Below, piece by piece: positions 1-9,516 of a stretch of 64,000 nucleotides of DNA. The translations under genes and the position numbers were made by a program. This DNA is from Nematostella vectensis. Its lineage: Eukaryota; Cnidaria; Anthozoa; Actiniaria; Edwardsiidae. The stretch is from positions 13,678,856 through 13,742,855 of the forward strand of contig NC_064040.1 of NCBI RefSeq assembly GCF_932526225.1, in the 5' to 3' direction. Position 1 is the first letter of the stretch. Every line of letters starts with the position of its first letter. The notes beneath the pieces were generated by a model that saw only the letters and a list, made by a program, of their open reading frames with translations, did no database searches and was not told the DNA's origin.

Positions 1-900
1 GAAGTATGGGATATAACAGGAGTGGTCTCTTGGACCGTAGATCCTCATGGATTAGCAAAGTACTGTAGTGCACTGTACGATGGCCCACAACACCAATCGC
101 CTGCGAACAAAATAAGGGTCTGAGAGAATTGGGTTGGCAAATGAGTTAGTCCCTTGGCCCTCATCAGGGCCATTAGGAGTGCATCACGTGGTACCCGAGA
201 GCTTTGAGTTATTGTATAACTGTCTCAGTAGATTTTGACTAGCAAGTTCTTGTGGCAACTTCACTGTTGTTGATATAGGAATCCCAACTTCATTGGTTCC
301 CTTTCACACCAAATACATCATATGTATAGGTATTGTGGGGTAGTAGCCAATGGTATGACTTATAATCTTGGGCCTGAAGAAATGCTTTTCCCCCCTATTT
401 TAAGATAGCTGTTAAATTTACTATAAATGTTGATAAATTCACACCAAATATAAATATCAAATATTCATATCAATAGGTTTTTTATATTTTTATTGTTTTT
501 TTTTTATTTTATTGTTCGCAATCGTTCCAGGATTTCCGGGCACGAAAGCCGCTTTTTTAAATTACTCTTTTGCTCGCTCTTTTTTTCACCTTTCCCACAA
601 GCTATTCCTCATCTCCTCAGAACGAGATGGCATTGTGTTACAGAAACATTGGAGTGATGTTGTTCCAGAGCCTCCAAAATAACAAGTCCCGATACGTATA
701 CAAAAACGATAAAAAATGATGTCTTACCGACTATGCTGATGTTACTATGTTTATTTATTAATCTCATACATTTCGTTATTACGATACTTTTTGGCGTTTT
801 TTGTTTTTCTTTTGAAAGAAAGACTAAAGAACTGTTTGTTTTCTTTCCCACCAGATGGACTCTTTGTGACAATTTTACGAATGGCGGAAAATCTCTGTGC
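1..900. other. No gene recognised; AT-rich start of window
   Basis: I see no convincing coding region, RNA gene or structured repeat here. The stretch around 480-530 is T-rich. Short open frames on both strands give no recognisable protein pattern. The minus-strand frame between about 20 and 400 has some protein-like stretches but is broken by stops, so an old retroelement remnant is possible and unproven. Confidence 0.5.
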
Positions 901-917
901 AGGGCGAGCTCAATTCT

Positions 918-1034
918 GTTGAGGCCACATATGTAATAACCTGCCACATTTGACATAACGGCCACATTTGTAATAACCTGCCACATTTGATATAACGGCC
1001 ACATTTGTAATAAGGAAGGCCACAGTTGTAATAA
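918..1034. repeat. Tandem CCACATTTGTAATAAC-type repeat
   Basis: About six tandem, slightly variable copies of a 16-18 bp unit, CCACATTTGTAATAAC or CCACATTTGATATAACGG, lie side by side. A clearly related unit, CCACAAATGTAATAA, is tandem at 47.88-48.01 kb. The shared CCACA-x2-TGTAATAA core suggests the two arrays are ends or internal satellites of one transposon family, but no matching element body could be defined. A minus-strand open frame across this array is simply repeat translated and is not called as a gene. Confidence 0.75.
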
Positions 1035-1749
1035 ACTATCCAAAAATAATATTATTTTAAGATCCACACAGTAAGTCGAGCGCAAACGCTTAGTTTTTAG
1101 TCGGTCTAGAAGGGAGTGCATTGTGATGCCTTGTGTATGTGTCTAAAAATAACTTTTCGCCCGAGATAGATGGGCGCGTATGTAATGCCAGATGGACACT
1201 CGTATCATTGTAATTACCTGCTATTATTCTTATAACATGATAAGGCGTGCGTTTTATTATTTTTGAGTTTTAACTCAATCATTTAAAAAAAATGATTGTT
1301 ACTTAAGAAACATATCAAACATATTCCCCATTGCCTTATATGGGCATTGATGCCCATATTTAGAAGAGCTAAAGTTTTCCCGCTCCCTGATCTCCAGAAA
1401 ACATGGTGAAAAATGCTGATTCCTGTCAATTTGAGACTCGAGGCTAACATGTGTCAAAAAAAACTTTATCGCTTGGTCAAATCTTTATCACACAAGCCTT
1501 GAAAAGCCCTTAGGCCCAGGCCTCCAAGAGATTGGCCGAGCGAGTTTTAAGGTCACCCAAATATTGATATGTATTTGTAATTACTTTTACTGTTCGGAAC
1601 ACATTGATTGCGAGGATAATAGTTTATTATTAATTATTAGAATTAATTAATTATCAGAAATGTGACTAAATATGCATTTTGTTGTCATATTAGACTTCCT
1701 TTTATGGGATAAGATATGATCCTTGATGTTTGCCTTGTCGACTTCAGCA

Positions 1750-2292
1750 TTATCGATGACGTCATTTTGATGAATTCTGTTGCTACGTCGTCCTTGTCTC
1801 TTAAAAAAATCAAATTCTTCTTGTTTATGAGATAACTTAAGGCACTGCCTAAAAGCAGAGCTCCAAACCAGAACTTTGATTATTTTTGTCCGATAATTTC
1901 AATATAAAGCTTTATGACTGCTTGTGTCGCTATCGATAAAGTCGTCATCTTTCTCTTTGATCTGCCTTAACACCTACCTAAGCTACATGATATCTTCCGA
2001 GTTTGGATGTCTGACGGTGTTTCAACTTGAGATATGAATATTTCGATGTCGTCGTCGATGACGTCATACATCACTGACCATTCTGTCGCACGTTATTGAC
2101 ACTCGCATGACATCTTGCATGTTTGACAGCCTGACGATGTGTCTATAATGACATATCTTTTATGTTTATATTTCTTATTTTTAAATGACGTCATGGATGA
2201 CGTCACATGTCACGTGGCCATCTGGTTGCACCCCACGTGACACCTACCAAGTTTGGATGTTATACGATGTTTCTTTCATGAGATATCAGATG
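1750..2292. repeat. Dispersed repeat cluster rich in TGACGTCA
   Basis: Degenerate copies of a unit of roughly 170-200 bp. Each unit has one or two TGACGTCA palindromes, often followed by a CACGTG-like box, then ACCTACCAAGTTTGGATG and a GATGTTTC-TTTCATGAGATAT end. Related copies lie at 20.46-20.56, 24.99-25.34, 25.73-25.80 and 26.41-26.68 kb. The start of the apparent reading frame at 2253 lies in this repeat, so it is not the true GPCR start. Confidence 0.7.
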
Positions 2293-2295
2293 GTT

Positions 2296-2777
2296 TATTA
2301 CAAATGTGTCTTCGTCTAGACACTGGAACAAAAACAACTCTGACAACAATAACTTGTACTATCGGTGTCCTAGCGGCCATAAGCAACGCCATCATCATCT
2401 ACTTCACAGCGATAGCAAGGCGCTCGAGAGTACAGCTAGCTTTCAATCGCTCACACACCGCCTACTTTGTGATGAGTCCCGCCTGTTCTGATCTGTGCGC
2501 AAGTGTTGTAACTAAAATGCTTCTGAATTGTGGATAGACTTTGTGAAGACAGACTTTATGTGTACAGTATTTAGAGCGCTTTACATTGCGTTTTCAATGT
2601 AATCACAATTAACAATCTTATCGTAATTTCTGTAGAGCGAGATCTTTTTCTTTTCTTTTTGCATTTTCCGCCCGTTCTATATTTCATCCAAGCAAGTCGT
2701 AAAGGGTTTGATAGTTAGGGCGTGGGTAGCTGGTTTTGGAACAACTCTAGTGTTAACGGGACCCTACAAGCTAACCC
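2296..2777 (+). pseudogene. Rhodopsin-like GPCR pseudogene, 5' half (TM1-TM4)
   Basis: This is the first half of a class-A G-protein-coupled receptor. TM1 reads IGVLAAISNAIIIYF with the conserved Asn. TM2 follows, then a TM3 whose end reads ISVERD, the counterpart of the DRY motif, and TM4 with LIVRAWVAGFGTT. Reading TM3 needs at least one single-base shift near 2595, and there are further stops between TM3 and TM4, so the gene is broken independently of the insertion. The frame ends in GPYKLT exactly at the left end of the 7.2-kb element and resumes after it (9958-10384). No introns are visible. The ligand cannot be told. It was probably already decaying, or decayed after the insertion. Confidence 0.8.
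2772..2777. repeat. 6-bp target site duplication TAACCC (left copy)
   Basis: TAACCC lies directly before the G-run that starts the left inverted repeat, and again at 9958-9963 directly after the C-run that ends the right one. Removing the element and one copy restores the GPCR reading frame (codons for Lys-Leu-Thr-Pro-Thr). A 7-bp reading (CTAACCC) is possible because the terminal G-run differs by one base between ends. Confidence 0.8.
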
Positions 2778-3205
2778 GGGGGGGACTGGGGGGTTTCAGA
2801 GAAACTTGTGGGGGGCGTGGATCGCCCCTCCGGGCCTCCCAGCACCGTCTCCCGTCTTAGGCTTGGGAGACGCGAATCGTCCCTCCGAGCCCCCCAGCTC
2901 CGTCTCTATATATCGAGCGTATAATGTTTCACGTACATGAACAATCGGCAAAAGCTAATGTGGGCCAAATCGATTTCACGTACACAGATGATTTTGGCCA
3001 AATCGATTTCAGATAATGTTTCACGTACATAAACAATCGGCAAAAGCTAATGAAGGCCAAATCGATTTCACGTACATAAACAATCGGCAAAACTTAATGT
3101 AGGCAAAATAGATTTCGCGAACACGAATAATCAATTAGGGGCAGGTGTTTCGCGTGCATGAATAATCAATTAGGGCCGGTGCTTCGCGTGCATGAATAAT
3201 TAGGG
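2778..3205. repeat. Left terminal inverted repeat with internal iterons
   Basis: Matches 9517-9957 in inverted orientation. The outer 160 bp is GC-rich. The inner part holds four or more direct copies of a unit of about 38 bp (TTTCACGTACATAAACAATC followed by GGCAAAAGCTAATG), then two or three copies of TTCGCGTGCATGAATAATCA. The repeated, evenly spaced units look like binding sites for an element-encoded protein. A plus-strand open frame here is repeat sequence and is mirrored at the right end, so it is not called as a gene. Confidence 0.85.
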
Positions 3206-3263
3206 TGTAACCGTTTTTCGGCCGTGAGTTCAAAGCCGCCGGCGTGGCGTTTAAACCTGAGTT

Positions 3264-3941
3264 CTACTCGAACACCTCGCTCCCGGACTCCTCGCGAATT
3301 TTTCGCAGTCTCTTTTTCATCCTTTCGCGTGCCACCAGGGAGGGCCCTTTCCCGCTTTTTTTATCATGCGGCGCAAGGCCGTGTCGAGCTCTGATAGCGG
3401 CCTTGAGCGCGTTGTATCTCTCTTGTTCCTGAAGTATTAGCCGAAACTCTTCGTCTGAGATACGCCCGTCTTGCAGAGCCTTAGAGACCAGCTCGCTGAT
3501 CGAGTTTTTCTTACTCTCCGCTAAAACCACCGTGTCTTCGTGTTTAGCCACCTTGCTCGTAAGACCCCTAGAGACCACCCCCGCGCCCGCACCCACGACA
3601 CCGACCAGCCCAGCGACCCCTGCCAGCGGAGCGCCGATCAGAACCCCTATCCCACTCAAAGAGACTCCCAGCCCGGCGCTGGAAAGCGCCCCTGCAGCGA
3701 TGCCGGATGCCACAGACACAGCATGGGTAACGGCGAAGGCGCGCTTATACTTCTTCCGCACCTGTCGATAATGCGTTATCTCATTGTCTAGAACCGCCTG
3801 AGTGTCACGTATTACCTGGAGTCGGAAACTTTGCACGTCGCCGCCGGTGCTTGCCGGAGCGGTAGGCGTTTGCGGGGGGTGGGCACTGGGGAGCGGAGGA
3901 TATATGGATATGCCACCGCTGCTAACGTCGCTGTTCGCCAT
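3264..3941 (-). CDS. Hydrophobic glycine-rich protein of the virus-like element (225 aa)
   Basis: An intact 225-residue frame. Residues 1-35 are Pro/Ser-rich and probably disordered. Residues 36-65 are charged. Residues 70-125 form a long Ala/Gly/Val-rich hydrophobic stretch (AVSVASGIAAGALSSAG, then GVLIGAPLAGVAGLVG) that could make a membrane hairpin of two passes. The rest is a charged helical tail with DGRISDEEFRLILQEQE, somewhat like an EF-hand or EH segment. I cannot name a family. In compact virus-like elements such glycine-rich hydrophobic proteins are often membrane-active or minor structural proteins, which is an inference here. It is the outermost gene next to the left inverted repeat and reads towards it. 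It lies 16 bp after the stop of the penton-like gene, so the two are probably co-transcribed. Confidence 0.65.
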   Translation of the reverse strand: MANSDVSSGGISIYPPLPSAHPPQTPTAPASTGGDVQSFRLQVIRDTQAVLDNEITHYRQVRKKYKRAFAVTHAVSVASGIAAGALSSAGLGVSLSGIGVLIGAPLAGVAGLVGVVGAGAGVVSRGLTSKVAKHEDTVVLAESKKNSISELVSKALQDGRISDEEFRLILQEQERYNALKAAIRARHGLAPHDKKSGKGPSLVARERMKKRLRKIREESGSEVFE

Positions 3942-3957
3942 GCCTGTTATGTCGGGC

Positions 3958-4642
3958 CTAGGTTAGCTCTAATACGAGGCGAACAGGCCTGCCCTTAAAG
4001 TCCACCCGTCTACCGCGGTCATCCCTGACCCATATTCGGATACTCGAGACAAACTCAGAGGAAGACGCTGCGACACAAATGGGGGTGTCGGGCCCATAGA
4101 CGACTTTCTCGTGCGGCCTCCCGCGGGTTTCTAGGCAAGCGAGAACGTTTGAAGGCTCGTCTAAGGCGAAGCATTTCGTGCGGTCTACGATATCGCAGAA
4201 GATGTAGATGGCCTCTATTTTCGACAAAGTCAAGTGGGGGATCCCCCACGGGCAGTACGAGGCCCCCCCCCCCCATCTGATCGTCTTTAGCCTCTAGGCC
4301 AAATAGTGCGCAAAGCTCGGCGTTCAGGAACACAATGCCTGTGGACACGAGCACGATCCTCCCGGTGAGAGGATCCAGCTTCGCGGTCAGAATCTGGCTT
4401 TTAGAGTGGTTGATCGTTTCCATGATGGACTCGGCCGTGTGGTGCCCGGCTGGCAGAGTAGCGATGGTCGGGAGGGAGTCTGTAGTCGTTATCTGCTGCT
4501 CCCGCTCGAGATTATACCAGCTGTCAAACAGGGAGCACTGCCGGAGCGCCACAAAGCGAGGGCGCCTTATCGGCTGCCCGAAGAAGAGCGTCAGTTCACC
4601 TCCGGTGAACACAGCGTGTAGGACCACCATTGTGTTGAACAT
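3958..4642 (-). pseudogene. Penton-like candidate minor capsid protein, frameshifted
   Basis: Two overlapping minus frames cover one protein. The upstream frame (4642 to about 4262, from a Met just after 4642) has LTLFFGQPIRRPRFVALRQC, then an ATLPAGHHTAESIMETIN segment and GRIVLVSTGI. The downstream frame (to 3958) has IYIFCDIVDRTKCFALDEPS and ends in a beta-rich tail, WVRDDRGRRVDFKGRPVRLV. Together they give roughly 225 residues. The break falls in a run of 13 C at 4263-4275, so a slipped base, or an assembly error in the homopolymer, is the likely cause. The layout (N-terminal beta region, 'PAGHxT' helix, 'CDIV' and 'RDDRGRxVxF' tail) resembles the penton or minor capsid proteins of Polinton-like and adinto-like elements. 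That assignment is from pattern only. The gene faces away from the plus-strand gene that starts 30 bp beyond it. Confidence 0.5.
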
Positions 4643-4672
4643 AGCCCGCCTCCGTGTCTAATAGGGCTGAGC

Positions 4673-5979
4673 ATGGATTGGGAAGGCTGGCAGATGCTGG
4701 CCGTGCCCGCGACCCCCGTGGAGAGCACGGCCTCAGACATCACCCCACTACTCACGCAGCTGGAGATACACGTGGCTGAGGACAAATCATTCACGACTAG
4801 GGTCCGAGACATATTCAAAGAGACAGTAGTCACGCACAAGTCCGCCAAGGAGTCTCGCCGGTGGCTATCGGAGCCTTCCTATGGGTACTGGCCACAGCAA
4901 CTCAACTTTGCGGTCTGGTGCGCAACCGCCGGATGTGGGGTGTCCCTAACTGACCCCACTTTCGCCACGCTCCCCTCTGTCATCAGGGGATTTCTAAGGT
5001 TTCACGTCTACTTTACCACCCGGAGGATACTCTACGAGCTCGGCGTCCCCCTGCCTGGCGACAACCCGTGCGCGCAAAAAGGTAACCCCTACAAGAAGGC
5101 CGCTTTCGAGCGTCTATGCATAGAGTTCGGTTTGCCGCGTAAGCCGGACTTCCCATGGAAAGGCGGGCGGAACCATAGGCTAGGCGATGTGTTTGTGTTC
5201 TACCCGGGAGAGGGGTATCGCAACGTGCACGTGATCCGTGGCTACGACGCGGCGGCGGATGAGTACCCGAGCCACCTCAATCTGTTTAGCGACGAAGGTG
5301 GGACGTACAATAGTGGGAAGCAGGTGGGTTACATACGCACGGGGGCGTGCAATATAGCTGGTTTGCGCCTCCCATAGGCGAGGGACTGACAAAAGCAGGG
5401 CTAGGGAGACTCGACCGCTCGGGCGAGGCGTTCGTCTACACAGTGCTTGGTGCACAGGTAAACGTCCGTTCCTCCATCGCAGGGGCCGGTGGGCCGGCCA
5501 TGGAGGCGCAGGCGGAGTTCACGGAGCTGCTCGAAGACGCGATCATAGAAAACGACATCGCTCAAAGCGTGCAAAGGTACCAGTTAGCCGTGCAGGAGGC
5601 CAAGGTGAGACTGAGTCTTGCGGTTGCACCAGGAGTGTGGCTGATGCCGAGCGATCTGGTGATAAACACGCAAAGCGTCGTGGGCTACAACAATAAGCTG
5701 CAGAAAGCCACGGACTCCATGAAGCTCAGCGCAAACGCGATCAACACCGAGACAAAGCCAGTCGTTGCTCATAACATGGCCGGTGGACATCCTAGGGTGC
5801 AACACGCGACTGACCACGTGCCGCCCCGGCGGCAAAGCGCCCCTACGAAAGTGCACGCGGAGAGCGTGGCCCCTACCCTGTCGGGCGAGAAAAGTGACCA
5901 CACTGCTCTCAAGGTGGGGTTCTCGGTGCTCGTGGTGGCCGCGGCCGTCCTTGCTTGCGATAACGATGCGCGACGCTAG
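4673..5979 (+). pseudogene. Candidate major structural protein of the virus-like element, frameshifted
   Basis: Frame one (4673-5377, 234 aa) contains EPSYGYWPQQLNFAVWCATA and FLRFHVYFTTRRILYELGVP. Frame two runs to 5979 and contains GLTKAGLGRLDRSGEAFVYT, GAQVNVRSSI and VQRYQLAVQEAKVRLSLAVA. The two join by a -1 shift in the G5 run at 5341-5345, giving about 435 residues. The C-terminal tail has one hydrophobic segment (VGFSVLVVAAAVLA). I recognise the pattern as a conserved uncharacterised protein of cnidarian genomes but cannot give it a proven function. Its size and its position beside the penton-like gene suggest a major capsid or equivalent. It is the only plus-strand gene, and its last 70 bp overlap the 3' end of the helicase gene on the opposite strand. 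Confidence 0.55.
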
Positions 5980-7759
5980 GATCGGGGCCAAAGCGGATGG
6001 TTGCTGGCAGTCGGGGGTAGTTTTTCCTGTGGTGCTCTACCAATCGCTGCTGGACAAGGGCCCCCATCTTTTTGGTCGAGCACACCCACATATCGCTTGG
6101 GTGGGCCCGCTCGATCGCCGCGTCGAACGCTAACCCATCCCACTCCTCTCGAAACACCTCAAGCTGTTGGGAGTCTGGCTGACACCAAATCCGGTCCTTT
6201 ATGTCGTGGAGCCTGGAGGAGGGGGCGGCAGAGCCGCAGTCGCATGTACTGTACGGATTTCCGCAGTCTTCACACAGGCAGCGGTAGTCGGACTCGAACC
6301 AGCGGATGTTCCCTTGTGCCCACTCCTTGAGCATATCGTGAGGCCCCTCTTTATCTCCCCAGGGCGGGACCTGTCCATAGTCGCCACAACACACTACCTG
6401 ACACGGCCGCGTGGCGAGATACCCTAGGATGACGCGTAACACTTTAGTCTGCACCTTACAGCACTCGTCAATGATGATTACTTCTGCGAGACGGTCGAGT
6501 TTGTGCCCCAGCTCGGAAGGTCTCCACTCCTCTATCGGCTTCTCCGCTGGTATACAGAGGTAGTGGTGGTAGGTTTGAGCCTTCACCGCGAGGCGCGGGT
6601 TGTTGCGATGGTCGTGGGCGAGGTCGTTCTCGGGGGTGAGCACCACAGCGTTACGGCCACGGAACATGCTCACCGCCCACTCGGTCTTCCCCGATCCTCC
6701 CTGGCCGGCTAGATACATCCTCGCAGAGGTCGCGGCCACCAGATCGCACGGCAGACTCGGCGCAGTGCTTGGCTCCCTAGCCAAGCACCCCGACCTCTTC
6801 GGACCCCAAGCCGCCTCGGGCCGCCACTCGTACCCAGGCCTCTTGTGGCGCCACTCTCCATACCTCAGATTTCGCTCCACGAGCTTCACACCACTGGGCA
6901 CCGCCTTTGCGTATATGGCATCTGTGCACACACGGAGGACGTCTTCGCGAGGGAACCGCCTCAACATGCGTCGCAACGCTATGTTTGTGTACGCCAAGAC
7001 GAAGGCCCTGATGTGGTACCACTGTGAGCGCCGGACTCCGTCTTTGTATTGGATCAGATGAGCCCCGTCGGCATGCTCGAATTTAAGTAAGTGGTCGGTG
7101 CCCGCAAGGAGGTTTGTCAGATACGCGGCTTCTTCACGGTCGCGGACTACGATCGAGGACTCGTCGCCATGGTGAGCGCACTTGCCTACGAAACGCACAG
7201 CGAGATCTCGACCCTGCGAGTCTTCGCCGCCGGGGCCGGAGTGGGGGAACTTGATGGAGTCCTTTTTTCCGACGCTATACAACACCTCCCTCGCCGCGGC
7301 CATGGCGAGGTCACCCGAGTCTAGCAGGTCCTTGAGCTCCGGCGTGGTGATCCAGCCCTCGTTTTGTTCCAAGTGCTGCCCTACCCTCCCGGAAGTGTAG
7401 GGGTGGCAGGCCTCAGAGAACCCCCACTCGGTCAACTGAATGGCCCCGGTCAGTTGAAGAACCTCGCTCAATGGCCGTCCCGCAACATCCGCGATACGAT
7501 ACACGTTCGTAGGGAAGCCGTATTTCCGTACCAGATCAATGGCGTCCGAGGCGCCGCCGAAGACACTGTCCTCGCATCCTAGGTACGCCGCACGCATGTC
7601 GATGTGAGCATGAGGATGCGCCCCTAAGTTTTCCCTGCTATTCCACACTTTGGACTCAACCTGCGCCGCTCGCCAGACGTCCCTGTATTTAGGAGGCGTT
7701 GGCCTGATGTTTTCTCTTTGGGTCCACTTCTTGAAGCGATACCCTATTGCGCCGCCCAT
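5909..7759 (-). pseudogene. PolB-like palm fused to SF1 helicase (C-terminal 616 aa)
   Basis: Residue numbers are from the Met at 7759. A polymerase-palm region comes first. HIDMRAAYL (about 50-58) matches the motif A pattern of family B polymerases. VCTDAIYA (about 276-283) matches motif C but keeps only one of the two usual Asp. I do not find a clear motif B Lys. An SF1 helicase follows: Walker A GQGGSGKTEW (about 350-359), Walker B VIIIDEC (about 428-434) and motif III CGDYGQVPP (about 461-469). Then comes a Cys cluster (CLCEDCGNPYSTCDCG, about 500-515) that could bind zinc. The frame ends in a Pro/Arg tail without motifs V-VI, so the C-terminus is truncated or shifted. Upstream of 7759 the frame stays open to about 7888 and joins the N-terminal part after a one-base shift. 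Likely role: element replication. Confidence 0.65.
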
Positions 7760-7814
7760 CGAGTGCGTAGCTTCGAGTGCGTAGGCTGGGTGATCATCAG
7801 GGAGCCATTGAGGA

Positions 7815-8999
7815 TCATGTCCAGTCTCGTCTGTAAACGCCCTGTCGATAGCCCATCCGTCTTGTCCCGATCGGTAGTTTGCCTTCGTGCGTGACTATAA
7901 CACGCCCACACAGCCAGACCCTCGTGCTTCTGGGGATCGCCCTGTTTATGAAGCGGATGAGCACCTCTCGCACCTTCGCCTCGTGAGTTTTTGCGGCGGC
8001 ACTGGTAGCGCGAGGCGCTGCCTCTCCCTGACATAGCGAACGGAGCTCCCTCTCAGCCCCGAAGTCTAGGCCGTGGACGCTCGCGATCGCAGGTGGTTCA
8101 GTCGGAAGCTCCGCCCAGGCGTGGTTATTGTGGCAAGGGATGGTGATCCTCGTCTTAGTCCTGTACTTCCCCGAGGCCCACAGGACGTTGCCCAGGGCGT
8201 CCACGGCTACTAGCTTTACCTCGAGCTTCCTTTCCATCTCAAAGAGGTCCTCTTTGGTGCACCCCGTGGTGGCCAGCTTCTTGTCAAATCGCTCGAGGAT
8301 CTTGCCTCGTGTCTTGGTTAGACCAAGGGAGCGCGAGGTGCCGCGATTCCTCAAGAAGTCGGCAACACGGCTCACAACACAGTTAACGAAGGCGTCACCC
8401 CCCTCTCGCACAAACATTGGCCCAGGCTCACCATTTTGCTCAGGTAAAGGGCGGAGCTCGTATCTCACGTAGACGAGGTACACTCGCCCCTTCTCCCAAA
8501 TACCCGCATCGATGCCTTCCAGGGCGCCGACTGCGATTTGGCCCCCCCTTTTGACTAACAACCCACCGATCTTGTGCTCCGAGCGCCCTTCCTCCTCTGT
8601 GATTGGCGCCAATGGCTCTGCAGGGGCCTTACCAACGACCGTGAAGAGTCTGTAACGCCGGTCGGGGTCTACCATCTCGAGCACCAGCGGAAGCACTGGG
8701 TTCGCCCGCAGAGACTCTCGCTCGTGCGAGACCCACCACACCGAGCCGTCGTCATTAATATCAGGCCCCCGCACAACCGGCTTTAGAGCAATCACACCTG
8801 TCCCACCAAGATCCCGCATCTCCTGGTAAACACTGGCGCTTATGTCTCGGCCCCGTAGAGTGGCATCCACGCTTGGGAACCGAAGATGGGCGCCGCCGAC
8901 GAAGAGTAGTAGTACATCTCGGGGTCTAAGCTCTCCGGGCCCTCCTGCTGCCGGGACGGCAGCAGAGGGTCGAACTCGCGCCAGACCTCCTCCGTCCAC
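7815..8999 (-). pseudogene. N-terminal part of the polymerase-helicase protein (394 aa frame)
   Basis: A long minus frame just upstream of the palm-helicase frame. The first 40 residues look like out-of-frame sequence (Pro/Gly/Ala-rich). Reliable protein-like sequence runs from about SASVYQEMRDLGGTGVIALK onward. It includes RVADFLRNRG, KILERFDKKL, LVAVDALGNVLWASG and CHNNHAW near the C-terminal third. The last 25 or so residues are again out of frame, because the next frame takes over near 7885. I cannot assign catalytic motifs. By position this is the part preceding the palm, where an exonuclease-like or priming region would sit in a family B polymerase. Together with the downstream frame the intact protein would exceed 1,000 residues. 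Two single-base breaks (near 8860 and 7885) show this copy is inactive. Confidence 0.5.
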
Positions 9000-9148
9000 A
9001 CCTTCTCCGGTACGAGCGGCTTAAGCAGCCTGTGTTTGACATCGTCGGGGATGTCCTCGTCCAGGATGTTTTGGACCAGCCCTGCCAGTACGGCGGGCGC
9101 CTCTTTGTCGCGCATGCTATCGAGAATCTCCTCTATGTAGGCGTCCAT
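8840..9148 (-). CDS. Acidic helical leader, probably the N-terminus of the polymerase-helicase protein
   Basis: Starting at the Met at 9148, the frame gives about 102 residues. It opens with MDAYIEEILDSMRDKEAPAV and continues with an acidic helical region (NILDEDIPDDVKHRLLKPLV), then a Pro/Glu stretch and a Tyr/Ser-rich end (DPEMYYYSSSAAPIFG). It overlaps the next frame by 160 bp. The protein-like character passes from this frame to the next near 8850. The simplest view is that this is the beginning of the large replication protein, separated by a single-base shift. It could instead be a separate small overlapping gene. Confidence 0.45.
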   Translation of the reverse strand: MDAYIEEILDSMRDKEAPAVLAGLVQNILDEDIPDDVKHRLLKPLVPEKVWTEEVWREFDPLLPSRQQEGPESLDPEMYYYSSSAAPIFGSQAWMPLYGAET

Positions 9149-9235
9149 GCTCGGGCACACCTTGAGCCACCCAGTCTCTAACTGAGAGTTGGGGTATGCC
9201 CTGCGCCACCCAATCTCTAATTGACCACACCGCGG
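9130..9235. repeat. Short direct repeat CACCCARTCTCTAAYTGA
   Basis: Two copies of an 18-bp unit (CACCCAGTCTCTAACTGA and CACCCAATCTCTAATTGA) lie 40 bp apart, upstream of the polymerase-helicase gene on its strand. They may be part of its 5' control region. No promoter can be defined. Confidence 0.4.
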
Positions 9236-9244
9236 GCTGCGATG

Positions 9245-9490
9245 TCAGATAGGACGAGTGCGAACCGCCGCGCATCCTCTGCCCTTTACGATTCGCTCCG
9301 CAGGAGTCCCTATGCCGCAGACCCTGCACGGCACGGGGAGGGGGCTGCCCTTACGGAGCCTTTGGAGGTGCACCTTGCAGTAGGTGTCCAAGCACCTCCG
9401 GCCGCACGTGTTTGCGCGGCCGATCCTTAGCCACCCGCAGTAATCTTTTCCGCGCCCCATCCTTCGAACGCTCGGTATACCACAGGACAT
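9245..9490 (-). CDS. Small Cys-rich, basic protein (81 aa), putative zinc-binding
   Basis: Starts at the Met at 9490 (MSCGIPSVRRMGRGKDYCGW). The residues are strongly basic, with a Cys array: CGW-x10-CGRRCLDTYCKVHLQRLRKG, then CRVCG and a late Cys. The pairs of Cys and the CxxxxCxxH-like stretch suggest zinc coordination, with DNA binding as the likely job. It is the gene next to the right inverted repeat, on the same strand as and upstream of the polymerase-helicase gene, about where a transcription or replication initiator would sit. The frame starts inside the non-repeat part, only 27 bp from the inverted repeat. I do not know a named family. Confidence 0.55.
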   Translation of the reverse strand: MSCGIPSVRRMGRGKDYCGWLRIGRANTCGRRCLDTYCKVHLQRLRKGSPLPVPCRVCGIGTPAERIVKGRGCAAVRTRPI

Positions 9491-9516
9491 ACGAATGTCT
9501 AATTGCAAACCCAACG

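Noticed and set aside
609-1121. 170-residue minus-strand frame
   Set aside because: Its central part is the translated CCACATTTGTAATAAC repeat; the rest shows no protein pattern.
2722-2940. 72-residue frame at the left inverted repeat, mirrored at 9775-9966
   Set aside because: Both are the same inverted-repeat sequence read outward; the GPCR frame runs into the left one.
5341-5347. Programmed -1 ribosomal frameshift as the explanation for the plus-strand gene
   Set aside because: There is a G5 run but no classic heptamer pairing that I can support, and other genes in the element are also frameshifted, so decay or sequencing error is simpler.
5909-7759. Plus-strand and other minus-strand open frames inside the GC-rich element
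   Set aside because: Shadows of the true genes caused by high GC; translations are Arg/Pro/Gly-rich and motif-free.
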